This document shows positions 23,484 to 35,050 of a stretch of DNA of 64,000 nt, one piece after another. The notes below the pieces were generated by a model that saw nothing but the letters and a program-made list of their open reading frames with translations, was not told the DNA's origin and did not search any database. How positions within the stretch are numbered: the first letter of the stretch is position 1; the number at the start of each line of letters is the position of its first letter. The position numbers and the translations under genes are program-made. The stretch spans positions 10,664,001-10,728,000 of the forward strand of contig OX485809.1 in NCBI GenBank assembly GCA_950295325.1, read 5' to 3'. This stretch comes from Polytrichum commune. Taxonomy: Eukaryota > Streptophyta > Polytrichopsida > Polytrichales > Polytrichaceae.

Positions 23484-24484
23484 GAAGACTTGGAGGCAAC
23501 TAGGAAAACTTGGAAGCACAAACTTGAGAGAGAGGAAGGAGCACTCGAGGTGCGGTAAGTTCGTTCTCTTGGGTTTTATATTTGAAATTATTAGATTAGT
23601 TGTATTTCAATTATTCCTTGGAATGAATTGCATTGTGATTTATGCAATTTCATTTTTGAGGAAGGAGCGCGGCAAAGGTACGTCCGCCACCTTCTTGGGG
23701 TTTTGATAAGAATATCAAAAGGAACCTAAGATCGGTAGCTCATTAAATTTTTAGATGGATAATTAATTTAGGAATTTCAACTTTGACACTCACCCCGGGG
23801 TGAGTCTCCAAGTTTTGGGCTTGAAATCTATAGGTTAGAATTATTAGTTAGATTTAGTGACTGTGATATCACGTTGAACCACGACCGAGGGGAGTGCTAA
23901 CTTGCAGGGGGAAGCGATAGCTTGAGGTATGTTATTTTCTTCCAAGTGAAACTTCTAAATAATTAAAGAACGATTTTAGTATTCGCTATTGTCGTTACCC
24001 GTTGTAGAGGGTAATACCCTAGCCATCACATTATGTTGGAAACTTGAGGGTGATGCCTTGATTTTTAATGTAATGTATGGCAACGGTCACCCCCTCACTA
24101 TCGGTATTGTGGTGAGTGCCTATTCGAAGAAAAGTGCGGAGGTGATGCTCCGACTTGACTAAGAATTGGCATGAACATGCCTATCCCTTGTTTGGGATTT
24201 TTCATTTAAATGGGCTTGCAGGTGCTCTTTCCTCACCTCCATAAGTTTTAATTTACACCAAGAAAAGTGATAATATTAAGAGGGGAAATGTGAGAATTGT
24301 ATTTTGGTCAAGTGAGGGTTGATCGATTCTTATGGAATGCAAGGTAAGACTCGTTCTCAAAAACCAAGCTTGATAGTAGGATTGGAAAAATCTACGCAAA
24401 AGAGGCGATCCTCTAGAAGTAGTAATAGAGTAGAACAATATGATGTTAGGATAGAAAGTTGCTTAAATGTTGAACCTAGGACTA
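23484..24484 (+). other. Leader or internal remnant of the family D element
   Basis: Non-coding DNA continuing the family D internal leader: the text around the solo LTR, ACTTGGAGGCAACTAGGAA, joins across it. No gag or pol is seen before the next LTR. Confidence 0.5.
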
Positions 24485-26175
24485 TGTGAGGCCAAATCCA
24501 CCACCCTTAAGCGTCCTAGTCCGGGTGATGACTTTGAGAATCACATTCATCTATTACAACATTGAACCATGTGCAAGGTGATTTTCATGTCCAAATGAAC
24601 ATGTATTGTTTCACTCATTTTTTTTATTAATGTTGGCCTCTTGGCTTGTGCTAGAGTTGGCTTTCTCAAGAGTCCAACCCGCGGCTTTAGCCGCACATGC
24701 CCTTACGGACATTCCCCTCACTCTTTTGAGCTTCGCCTCATTTTTCTTGCCATTGCAAGAGTCCTTCACATTCTCCATTAATAATGCAATTAAGTTATTT
24801 TTAACGATAGGTGCAAGTGTTGAAAAACACTTTATTCTATAGTCAATGTTACATTCAACCATATGAGGTTCCACACACCATGCCTATCCTATTAAGCTTA
24901 AAACTTGTCTAAGAACTATTTTAGTCTACTATTGTCTAACATCCTATTGGGTGGTTAGTGGTTCCCTCTACACAACATTAATATTAATTTGCTAAACCAC
25001 AGCTAATCTCAACCAGCCGCAGCTGCTGCCCGGCAGCTGATCTCATAGGTCGCAGCTGGGTCCAGCAGTAATCCCTCCAGTCGTAGATGGCTCCAGCAGC
25101 TAATCTAACCAGTTCAGCTGGGTTCAACAGTTGACCTCCAGTCGTAGATGGCTCCAGCAGCTAATCTAACCAGTTCAGCTGGGTTCAGCAGTAATCCCTC
25201 CAGTCGCAGATGGCTTCAGCAGCTAATCTAACAGTTCAGCTGGGTTCAGCAGTTGACCCCCAGTCGTAGATGGCTCCAGCAGCTAATCTAACCAGTTCAG
25301 CTGGGCTCAGCAGTAATCCCTCCAGTCGTAGATGGCTCCAGCAGCTAATCTAACAGTTCAGCTGGGTTCAGCAGTTGACCCCTCCAGTCGTAGATGGCTC
25401 CAACAGCTAATGTAACAGTTCTAGTAATTATGTACTAACTCCAACCACTAGCTATCCTTAATACAACTCCCCTAATCCTAATCAAAGATTTGTTTTAAAT
25501 TCTTTTTTTTTGTTGTCTTTCCTTCTTTCTTTTTTTTCTTTTCCTTCCTTGCTCCTAATTCATGAACTAATCTAACACACTACTTCCACTAACTACTACC
25601 TAATCACTACTTGCAATCTTAGCTCTAAGAGCTCACTCCCGTGGGAGAACTTGAGAGAGAGAGCTTAACTAATTAACTTCACTAAAAACTAATAACCCAC
25701 ACACGTGGCTCAAGCTCTCAAGAGCTTGCTCCCTTGAGAGCGCTTGATGGAGAGAGATGAAAATGAGAGAAAAACACCTTAAGTAGCAAAGAGGGAGAGA
25801 GGGAGAGAGAGGTGAGGATAGGGTGAGAGGATTAGCACCTCCAATCACAATCCTTTAACCCTCTCCTCCAAAGTAGGGACTAACCCCCATCCACCAAGCT
25901 TCCTTCTTCCTAAACTAACAAAGTAGATCCAAAAGTGGGCATTTAACCCGCGGAGCTCACCTTGCTTCACCTTACCCCCTACTCGCATTATCAAGGCATA
26001 CTCTTATTGAATTCAACCTTGAAATAATCACACAACACATTCTAAAGCCTAAACTTAAATCCAATCCACACTTCACTCTTTTTATGTTTTGTGAATAATC
26101 ATAACACATCAAAGTCAAACTAAAATTGGTTTCGAAGAGTTAATCACCACATGTGGGCACCATTTTGGGCTCACA
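24485..26175 (-). repeat. Solo family D LTR (minus orientation)
   Basis: Read on the minus strand it starts TGTGAGCCC (26175) and ends GGCCTCACA (24485), 1,691 bp. It is flanked by gacta on both sides (24480-24484 and 26176-26180), so it is an independent insertion facing the other D LTR, not half of a large inverted transposon. Confidence 0.93.
25000..25420 (-). repeat. About 60-bp minisatellite inside the right family D LTR
   Basis: About six copies of a unit containing AGTCGTAGATGGCTCCAGC, near 25079, 25139, 25201, 25260, 25321 and 25384, with partial copies before. It occupies the same relative position as the unrelated array at 21550-21875. Confidence 0.88.
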
Positions 26176-26218
26176 GACTAGATCATTTCTAGATACATTA
26201 GAATTAGGAGCTCAACTT

Positions 26219-26297
26219 GAAGAGGAGATCAGGAGAAGGAGAAGGAGAAGGAGAAGGAGAAGGTGAAGGTGAAGGTGAAGGTGAAGGTGAAGGTGCA
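26219..26297 (+). repeat. GAGAAG/GTGAAG microsatellite
   Basis: Tandem hexamers, first GAGAAG then GTGAAG, an abrupt change of unit halfway. Confidence 0.9.
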
Positions 26298-26717
26298 TCG
26301 ATATGATGTGAGGGCCTGAATGTGTAATATGTGGTTGATACCTCTATAGGTAGAGGGGGGCAAGGTTAGATTTTTGGATTTGAAAATCCATATGTGGATG
26401 CTTGCGAGGTCTGGTGGGGGGGCCCTAATGGTCTGTCGGATCCGACAAACCCTTTGGGTGCCTCCTTCAGAACCTCAGGTGGATGCTTGCGAGGTCTGGT
26501 GGGGGGGCCCTAATGGCCTCTGTCGGATCCGATAGCCCATTGGAAGCCATCTCGGGGACCTCTCAATTTATTTATTTTGTTTCAATTTGGTCTCAGGTGA
26601 GGGCTTGTATGGTTTTAATTTCTGAATTTTCTAGCTAAGGTGCTTGTGGGAGAGCTCCAAAGGGAGGGCCCTAGGCCTCTGTCGGATCCGACAGCCCATT
26701 GGAAGCCATCTTGGGGA

Positions 26718-26913
26718 CCCAGAAGCTTCAGACCATCATAACTTTCTTGTATGATGTCTGATTTGAACAACGAACCAGTCCATCTTTATCTACGCTTCAC
26801 GTAGATGCCCATGGACCCCTCACTTGACCCATTCAGGTAAGTATCGACGACGTTATGCCTGTTTGAACCTTGGCAGTCCTGGGAATCACTCCCAGGCACT
26901 GCTGGACCAGGGC
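26718..26913 (-). repeat. Piece of family A LTR embedded in the tandem array (1)
   Basis: About 195 bp matching the middle of a family A LTR in reverse orientation, from CAGCTTCAGACCATC to CACTGCTGGACCAGGG. It stops exactly where the LTR has its own palindrome, and the array palindrome follows instead. Confidence 0.85.
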
Positions 26914-28270
26914 TCTGTCGGATCCGACAGCCCATTGGAAGCCATCTTGGGGACCTCTCAAGATATTTTTTTTTGCTTCAATTTGGTATGGATGAGGGCT
27001 GAGGTGAGGACTTGTATGGTTTTAAATTCTGAATTTTTTAGCTAAGGTGCTTGTGGGAGAGCTCCAAAGGGAGGGCTCTAGACCTCTGTCGGATCCGACA
27101 GCCCATTGGAAGCTATCTCGGGGACCTCTCAATTTATTTATTTTGTTTCAATTTGGTCTCAAGTGAGGGCTTGTATGGTTTTAATTTCTGAATTTTCTAG
27201 CTAAGGTGCTTGTGGGAGAGCTCCAAAGGGAGGGCCCTAGGCCTCTGTCGGATCCGACAGCCCATTGGAAGCCATCTCGGGGACCTCTCAATTTATTTAT
27301 TTTGTTTCAATTTGGTCTCAGGTGAGGGCTAAGGTGAGGGCTAAGGTGAGGGCTTGTATGGTTTTTTATCCAAATTTTCTAGCTAAGGTGCTTGTGGGAG
27401 AGCTCCAAAGGGAGGGCCCTAGGCCTCTGTCGGATCCGACAGCCCATTGGAAGCCATCTTGGGGACCTCTCAATTTATTTATTTTGTTTCAATTTGGTCT
27501 CAGGTGAGGGCTTGTATGGTTTTAATTTCTGAATTTTCTAGCTAATGTGCTTGTGGGAGAGCTCCAAATGGAGGGCCCTAGACCTCTGTCGGATCCGACA
27601 GCCCATTGGAAGCCATCTCGGGGACCTCTCAATTTATTTATTTTGTTTCAATTTGGTCTCAGGTGAGGGCTTGTATGGTTTTAATTTCTGAATTTTCTAG
27701 CTAAGGTGCTTGTGGGAGAGCTCCAAATGGAGGGCCCTAGGCGTCTGTCGGATCCGACAGCCCATTGGAAGCCATCTTGGAGACCTCTCAATTTATTTAT
27801 TTTGTTTCAATTTGTTTTCAGGTGCGGGCTTGTATGGTTTTAATTTCTGAATTTTCTAGCTAAGGTGCTTGTGGGAGAGCTTCAAAGGGAGGGCCCTAGG
27901 CCTCTGTCGGATCCGACAGCCCATTGGAAGCCATCTCGGGGACCTCTCAATTTATTTATTTTGTTTCAATTTGGTCTCAGGTGAGGGCTAAGGTGAGGGC
28001 TTGTATGGTTTTTTATCCAAATTTTCTAGCTAAGGTGCTTGTGGGAGAGCTCCAAAGGGAGGGCCCTAGGCCTCTGTCGGATCCGACAGCCCATTGGAAG
28101 CCATCTTGGGGACCTCTCAATTTATTTATTTTGTTTCAATTTGGTCTCAGGTGAGGGCTTGTATGGTTTTAATTTCTGAATTTTCTAGCTAAGGTGCTTG
28201 TGGGAGAGCTCCAAATGGAGGGCCCTAGGCCTCTGTCGGATCCGACAGCCCATTGGAAGCCATATTGGGG

Positions 28271-28469
28271 ACCCAGCAGCTTCAGACCATCATAACTTTC
28301 TTGTATGATGTCTGATTTGAACAACCAACCAGTCCATCTTCATCTACGCTTGACGTTGATGCCGATGGACCGCTCACTTGACCCATTCAGGTAAGTATTG
28401 ACGACGTTATGCCTGTTTGAACCTTGGCAGTCCCGGGAATCACTCCCAGGCACTGCTGGGCCAGGGCTC
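28271..28469 (-). repeat. Piece of family A LTR embedded in the tandem array (2)
   Basis: A second copy of the same piece with the same edges, so it was amplified together with array units. Confidence 0.85.
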
Positions 28470-28790
28470 TGTCGGATCCGACAGCCCATTGGAAGCCATC
28501 TTGGGGACCTCTCAAGATATTTTTTTTTGCTTCAATTTGGTATGGATGAGGGCTGAGGTGAGGACTTGTATGGTTTTAAATTCTGAATTTTCTAGCTAAG
28601 GTGCTTGTGGGAGAGCTCCAAAGGGAGGGCTCTAGGCCTCTGTCAGATCCGACAGCCCATTGGAAGCCATCTCGGGGACCTCTCAATTTATTTATTTTGT
28701 TTCAATTTGGTCTCAGGTGAGGGCCGAGGTGAGGGCTTGTATGGTTTTTTTTCCAAATTTTCTAGGTAATGTGCTTGTGGGAGAGGGCTT

Positions 28791-29445
28791 AGGGGGCTTA
28801 GAGGTTTGTTGTTTGTTGAATTTAATTTGATTTTGCTTATGGTTGAGGGCTATTTTGAGGGCTTTTTGGGTTGTATTTTGTGAAATCTCGGGTTAGGGTG
28901 GTAATGAGAGAGGTTTGAAGGGGGCCTAAGAGGTTAGTTTTTAGTTGAAATTTATTTGATTTTGCTTTGAGAAAGGGCTTATGTGTGGGCTTGTTTTGTT
29001 TTATTTCGTGAATTTTCTGGTTAGGGGGCTAGTGGGAGAGGGCTTAGGGGGGCTTTGAGGTTTTCTTTTTGTTGAAATAGATTTGATTTAGCTTATGGGC
29101 TCGGGCAGATGTGAGGGCTTGGATGGTTTTTTTTCTGGAATTTCTGGTTAAGGTGCTAGTGGGAGAGCTTTGAAGGGGGGCTTAGAGGTTTGCTTTGGTT
29201 GAAATTGATTTGCCTTTGCTTATGGGTGAGGGCGGGTATGGTTTTTTTTAAATTTTCTAGCTAGTGTGCTAGTGGGAGCGGGCTAAAGTGATGGCTTGAG
29301 AGGTTTGTTTTAGTTGCAAATGATTTGATTTTGCTTTTGGGAGAGGTCAAATGGGTTCCCACTTCGGAACCTTTTAAAGTGGTCATTCTTATGCATATTT
29401 TGTTCATTTGGCTGGTCCTCACCTTTGTAACTAATTGCTTCTCAG
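28791..29445 (+). repeat. Degenerate array units upstream of the gene Y exon
   Basis: Diverged copies of the GAGGGCTT...TATGGTTTT and TTAGAGGTTTG...TTGAAAT motifs. A polypyrimidine stretch and ctcag at 29441-29445 form the splice acceptor of the first visible exon. Confidence 0.7.
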
Positions 29446-29658
29446 GAGATCATTGAGATGGTGGGGGATGGAGAGTCTTTGGATGTTGGGGTTCGCAATG
29501 GTGCTAAGTCATCCCTTAGTGTTGAGGAGCATAAGGAGCAAAGGTCTTTGTTGTCACTTGCTAAAAATATTGGGCTTACACCAGGTAGTAGTGAACCCCA
29601 TACACCCGGGATGTCACTCTGCGGCTGACCTGCAGAATCGGATGTCGGTGTTCGTGCA

Positions 29659-30185
29659 ATGGAGTATCGGATTCGCCACAATTTAAAGAAAGATAGCTTC
29701 TCAGTTGTTGAGGGCATGAAGATACAACCGGTAGAAAAGTCCTCTATGAGAATCCCCCTCTGCAGGTTGATTCACATGCCATTGGTTCGCCCAACCCTCC
29801 GCAACGACGTTACAAAGCTCATGGCGGCATTTCAATTTGGATACCGAGTTGGGTCTGCCACTTTGTACGTGTCTACTACAAATGAATCTGGAGATAATCC
29901 ATTCATTTCTGCGAAAGACAGGCGTGAATGGGGAGAGCTTTGGGTTGCAGAAAATGATAAGTTTGAGTCTTTTCTACGCGCGGATAAGGACTTGATGAGC
30001 CTCAGTGGATGTATGTTCTTCATGTATGATGGTAACCACCGCTTGCTTGCTTGGAAGGAGTGTATCGAATCAGATCACAAGGACGATGCACTCTAGTATG
30101 AGAAACATGGTTGCCCAGAATGTGTTGTCCTCGACACAACGGGTGGGCGTGGGGACGTCCTTAACGCAATGCACGACATTAACAA
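29659..30185 (+). pseudogene. DGNHR domain segment of gene Y
   Basis: From RIPLCRLIHMPLVRP to DGNHRLLAWKE, then CPECVVLDTTGG and a helix with NAMHDINKANQT across the splice. ParB-family and DGQHR-family proteins have an equivalent D-G-x-H-R turn, a following strand and an Asn-containing helix. A TAG at 30094-30096 interrupts between them; a one-base change from a sense codon such as TGG would explain it. Confidence 0.6.
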
Positions 30186-30736
30186 GTAAGTATGTTAGTT
30201 TTTCAAATCGTTTTTTCCTTCATTTTTTGATTGGCATCTAATGGCATTTGTCTCAACCGCTACAGGGCTAACCAGACCGCTCACGTTAAAACTAGCCTCG
30301 TACACACTCTACACCGCATTCAAAAATACGGTTCGTATGATCTTAGCTACTACAAGCCATTATTGACCGAGGAGCAATTCCAAGCGTGCAAGAGAAAAGG
30401 CCCCAAGAGCCCTTGGTACCCGCTGACCCAAGACCTTATGGTGTCCTTCATTTTCAATGTAAGTCACTCCAAATTCCTCAACCTTCTACTTCGCATTCAT
30501 TACTCTTAGTTATGATCTTACAATTTTGAATATATGTTCAGCAAGAGATAGCCGATGCGGTAGATGAGGCAGCCCAAATTTACAAGGAGGAAGTTCCTCC
30601 AGAGGAGCAATCTGGGAACCGATTGGGTGAGGTATTGGACGCTATGATTAAGAAGACGACTGAGGAACTTGGTCACAAGTTTAACAAACAACAATCAATC
30701 GCAAACCCCGCCCTTGGAAAACAGTTCCTAGAGGAG

Positions 30737-31580
30737 GTACGTTTTGGTTGAATTAAATTTGAATGTCCTTATGGGAAAGGTCCTTATTGTTGAGGGCTAT
30801 TGTGAGGGCTTGTATGGTTGTATTTTGTGGAATTTCAGGTTGGGGGGCTAATGAGAGAGCTTTGAAGGGGCGCTTAGAGGCTTCGAATTTGTTGAAATTG
30901 ATTTGATTTTGGTTATGGATGAGGGTTGAGGTAAGGGCTTGTATGGTTTTAATTTTTGAATTTCTGGTTAGGGGGCTAATGAGAGAGGTTTGAAGGGGGC
31001 TTAGAGGTTTGTTTTTTGTTAAATTTGATTTGATTTTGCTTTGCGAAAGGGCTAATGCGTGGGCTCGTATGGTTTTAATTTTTGAATTTCTGGTTAAGGT
31101 GCTAGTGGGAGAGCTCCAAAGGGAGGGCCATGGGCCTCTGTTGGATCCGACAGCCCCAGGGTAGCCACCTTGGGGACCTCTCATGTTATTTTTTTTTGCT
31201 TCAATTTGGTGTGAGGTGAGGGCTGACGTGAGGGCTGGGATGGTTTTTTTTTTGCATTTTCTAGCTAAGGTGCTTGTGGGGGAGGGCTTAGGGGGGCTTA
31301 GAGGTATTCATTTTGTTGAAATTGATTTGATTTAGCTTATTGTTGAGGGCTATTGTGAGGGCTTGTATGGTTGTATTTTGAGAAATTTATGGTTAGGGTG
31401 CTATTGAGAGAGGTTTGAAGGGGGCCTAAGAGGTTAGTTTTTAGTTGAAATAGATTTGATTTGAATGTGCTTATGGGAGAGGTCTCAAGTGAGGGCTTAC
31501 TGCTAGCATTCTTTGCAGCACTTTCTGAGAATATATTCTCAAATTTACTTCGCCTTCTTTTTTGATTGCAAGTGTTTCAG
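30737..31580 (+). repeat. Repeat-filled intron 3 of gene Y
   Basis: Bounded by GAG|gtacgt and gtttcag|ATT. Filled with diverged copies of the unit seen at 26390-29440, including one TGTTGGATCCGACA palindrome near 31138. No coding signal. Confidence 0.8.
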
Positions 31581-32799
31581 ATTACTAGGCATTATAGCGC
31601 CTACCATTCTCAAAAGATTGAGATGACATTGGAGAAATTGCAACTTATTGCCACAGCTGCAGTGGAGCCAGAGTATAAAGTCCGTTGGTTAAAGTGGTGG
31701 AACAGTGGAAGTTTCAATCGTGAAGCTATCCGGTTTCCCAAAAGTCCTGCAAGCAAGGATACCTTGAAACCTTGGCTCAATAAAACTGCGTTTTGGGCAG
31801 GGGTACGTCTATACTCCTTATCCATCCTTACCTTTCGACTCTTCCTTTTGTGCCAATTCTTATCTTGGCCTTGAATTTGTCCACAGCTAGAGGATGCCGC
31901 GGTCAAGGAGTTACCCGATATACTTAATGCCTTGGGTGGGCTTGACGGAGACGTGGAAGTTGATTCATTGCCGGATTACTTGGAGAAGTGGCGAATCTGT
32001 CTCTGGGATAAGGCGTTCATTGGTCACTTCTCAGGGTCAGATATATACGGAAAGGGGACGTGGTGGAAGGATGTCAAAGGCGCTGACAACATTGTCAAGC
32101 GCTTAATCTGTAGGTACGTTAGTTGGAAAATCTTGTGTTCACCTCATTTATTTCAAACCATTTGTTTTCTAAGTTGCTAATTGGCCTCACTCCTTCGTTG
32201 TCAAGGTACATCAAGCACGAGCTCTTCAAGAAGAAGGCTTTGAAGAAGCTCCCTCCGTTTCTTGATGCATGGTCTGATTCCTCTTCACCTACCTTCATAT
32301 TTTCCCCGGCTCAAAAGCGCAACTTCTCCCTCCCGCATCTCCGCGAGTGTTGTTGGTACTTGGAATGTAAGAGGACGTGGCAACCGGATGAGGAGGCGGA
32401 GTTGAAGGTTCGGCTCTCCGGTGGAGAGCCTTCCCTGCCTCATGCTCAAAGCGATGAGGTTGTTCTCCTTGACAGTCAACTTCCGGAGGCGGATGAGGTT
32501 GTTGCGACTGTCGATGAGGCCAACACACAAAACTCCAAGAGGAGGAACGTGCAACTCAAGACGAATCATCACTCAAGAAGCGCGCGAGGAAGCTCAAGAC
32601 TGTGGAGGATGATCACCCTCCCCCTGCTTCACCTGAGGCGGCAGTTGCATCTACTCCATCTCTTAGTGAAGTTCCTACTCTATCCAGGCCACCTCCTCCG
32701 CCCATTCTTTCATCTGCTAGGCGTCCTCCCGTTGTTTTAGAATGCATTTTGAATGCCTCTATCCTTCATCAACGTCGTCATTTTCAGGAGGTTTCCAAC

Positions 32800-33761
32800 T
32801 TCATTCTTTCTCTTCCACCCTCCTATCCGCGGAGAGCTCTAGGCGTTGCGAGGTCAGATGTGGGCATGGCTGATCTTGTCATTGCCGACATCCCGGAGAA
32901 CCTGCCTGTACCCAATGTCTCCGATCCTTCCTATAGTGTACCTTCCTGGAATGCATTGGATACCGATTTTCTAGGTGAGCTCTTCGATTTTGCGGATGAG
33001 ATCCTGCATGACAATGGAGCTCTCCTCCTCTTTCATGCAGATGACAATGGTGACTTCAAGGAGAGCATTCAAGACCACTTCGCTGCTTTTGGGTTCACGA
33101 TCTTTAAGGAGTGGCTGGGAGTCAACCGTCTTCGCCTTCATTCAGCTAAACATGTGGACAAGACCACCAACCTCTTCCAGGTTGTCTTACTTGTTCGTGC
33201 CACCAAAACAATTGGATCCGACCTTGATAAGCGGCCCCGACACTCGTCATTCCGCCTTCGCGATGCCAATGAGCTCAAGGCTCTTGGCATTGAGCTCGAT
33301 ATGGATGATGCGATTATGAATTATACCGTAACTCCTCTCATGGACGGCTCCAAAGCTTGGCGTGGTCCCCGGGAGAAAGATATTTCTTTCATGTCCTCCT
33401 TGATAATGGCCACTACGGACATTGGACAGGTTGTGGTGGACGTTAATGCGGGCGTTGGTATGTCCTACTTCACTTGCCATCATATCCAAGTTTTCAATTT
33501 CTAAGTTTTTTTTTTTTTTTTTTTTTCCTTTGCTAACATTTCCTCCGCAACAGGGACTTCTATCCATGCATGCAGGCAGCTTGGGCGCCATGTCGTTGCT
33601 CTTGAGGAGGACGAGGACACCTTCAACCGTGTCCTTAAGCCACTTAAGAGTGTTAAGCCTGCGGTGAAGGCTCCATCCATTGTTGTTGCTTCCACGCAGG
33701 CTTCACAAGGCACGCAGAAGAGGTTGCCGGCCTTGAAGCGATCGAGGCCAAAGTCCTCGCA
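32800..33761 (+). pseudogene. Methyltransferase-like domain of gene Y
   Basis: Motif IV region MADLVIADIPENLPV (about 32866-32912), then helices and strands including GALLLFHADDNG and TNLFQVVLLVRA. After the last splice comes motif I, DVNAGVGTS, with GRHVVALEEDEDTF beyond. This order is that of beta-class amino-methyltransferases. The catalytic D-P-P-Y is D-I-P-E and F-x-G-x-G is N-A-G-V-G, so SAM binding may remain but the aromatic residue that holds the target base is missing. Confidence 0.6.
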
Positions 33762-34309
33762 GTAAGTGAGTATGATGACCTTCTAAGTTGCTTCTTTTCC
33801 TTGTCCACTTAGCTTTTACATTTTCCATCCTTTTTCTTACAATTTTCATGCTTGTTTTCAGACTTGGCCTTGGAGCGGATGTGTTTGGTACGCCTACCAA
33901 GGGATTCTCTTTGCCAATCTATGCCCATGATATGGCGATGGTACTAGCGGCACAACCTTCTCCTAGCAAAGCTAGTACCCCGTCTCCACGTTATGACCCC
34001 CGTGCCTTAGACTTCTTCGATGTTCTTGCAGAGGTGGATAATGAATGCCATACCTTAGATTCCTCTTCAGATGAGGGCGGCCATGAGGGGAGTATCTTTG
34101 GAAGTAGGGAATCTAGTAGTGACAACGTCATTGTTGATTGATTTTTGGTTTGATTGATTGGTATTTGGATTTATAAAGTGTGGTGTGGTTTTCAATATTC
34201 CAATTATCTTGTTGAATGCATCTTGTCGTTGTTCTCAAATAACACTACACTTTTGTGGTCGTCAACTAGTATACAATCTAAAGACAAGTAGCCAAACCAA
34301 ATACACATA

Positions 34310-35050
34310 ACATTTTGATTTCTCAAGCATATCCTACCCACAAAAAAGAGGCCTCGGATCCGAGGCCTCTTTCCAACCTCCTCCTCATGCTAGAACATAC
34401 AAGAAATGGCCAAATGCAAAGACAAGTAGCCAACTCAAATATACATAACATTTTGATTTTCAAGCATAACCTACCCACAACTAAGAGGCCTCGGATCCGA
34501 GGCCTCTTCCTTTAGGTCCTCCTCATGCACTACACATACAAGAAATGGCCGAATGCAAAGACAAGTAGCCAACTCAAATATACATAACATTTTGATTTTC
34601 AAGCATAACCTACCCACAACTAAGAGGCCTCGGATCCGAGGCCTCTTCCTTTAGGTCCTCCTCATGCACTACACATACAAGAAATGGCCGAATGCAAAGA
34701 CAAGTAGCCAACTCAAATATACATAACATTTTGATTTTCAAGCATAACCTACCCACAACTAAGAGGCCTCGGATCCGAGGCCTCTTCCTTTAGGTCCTCC
34801 TCATGCACTACACATACAAGAAATGGCCGAATGCAAAGACAAGTAGCCAACTCAAATATACATAACATTTTGATTTTCAAGCATAACCTACCCACAACTA
34901 AGAGGCCTCGGATCCGAGGCCTCTTCCTTTAGGTCCTCCTCATGCACTACACATACAAGAAATGGCCGAATGCAAAGACAAGTAGCCAACTCAAATATAC
35001 ATAACATTTTGATTTTCAAGCATAACCTACCCACAACTAAGAGGCCTCTT
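34310..35050 (+). repeat. 139-bp tandem array with GAGGCCTCGGATCCGAGGCC palindromes
   Basis: Palindrome centres recur at 34354, 34491, 34630, 34769 and 34908, i.e. every 137-139 bp, with a last partial unit lacking the palindrome at 35040. Units 2-5 are nearly identical, so the expansion is recent. It starts about 170 bp after the gene Y stop. Confidence 0.95.

Larger units (their letters stand above)
26390..28790 (+). repeat. About 166-bp tandem array with TGTCGGATCCGACA palindromes
   Basis: Roughly a dozen units. Each holds the palindrome, then CCCATTGGAAGCCATCT, a T-rich stretch, GGTGAGGGCTTGTATGG and CTAGCTAAGGTGCTTGTGGG. Related degenerate units occur in an intron of gene Y (30760-31510). 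The array ends just before the first visible gene Y exon and may be in an upstream intron. Confidence 0.9.
29446..34141 (+). pseudogene. Gene Y: DGNHR (ParB/DGQHR-like) domain plus degenerate methyltransferase-like domain
   Basis: Eight exons fit GT-AG rules with matching phases: 29446-30185, 30266-30458, 30542-30736, 31581-31802, 31887-32113, 32206-33457, 33554-33761 and 33862-34141 (about 1,105 codons, true start upstream). Exon 1 holds a ParB/Srx-like core ending FFMYDGNHRLLAW. The end of exon 6 and exon 7 hold an amino-methyltransferase-like fold of the order motif IV then motif I: ADLVIADIPENLP, then VVVDVNAGVGTS and LGRHVVALE. Exon 8 is an acidic tail. Broken by TGA at 29626, TAG at 30094 and one extra base near 32525. 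Bacterial and phage proteins join these two domains in the same order; here the DPPY box reads DIPE, so methylation is doubtful. The exact role is unknown. Confidence 0.75.

Noticed and set aside
20862-26175. One large terminal-inverted-repeat DNA transposon of 5.3 kb
   Set aside because: The right arm has its own gacta/gacta duplication and the left arm is followed by a primer site. These are two LTR insertions in opposite directions.
26824-28600. Open frames of 60-80 codons in the 166-bp array
   Set aside because: They repeat with the array unit and cross the palindromes; there are no splice or domain signals.
34310-35050. Regularly spaced palindromes resembling a CRISPR array
   Set aside because: The whole 139-bp unit is repeated, with no variable spacers; it is eukaryotic DNA with no cas genes. 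It is a tandem satellite.
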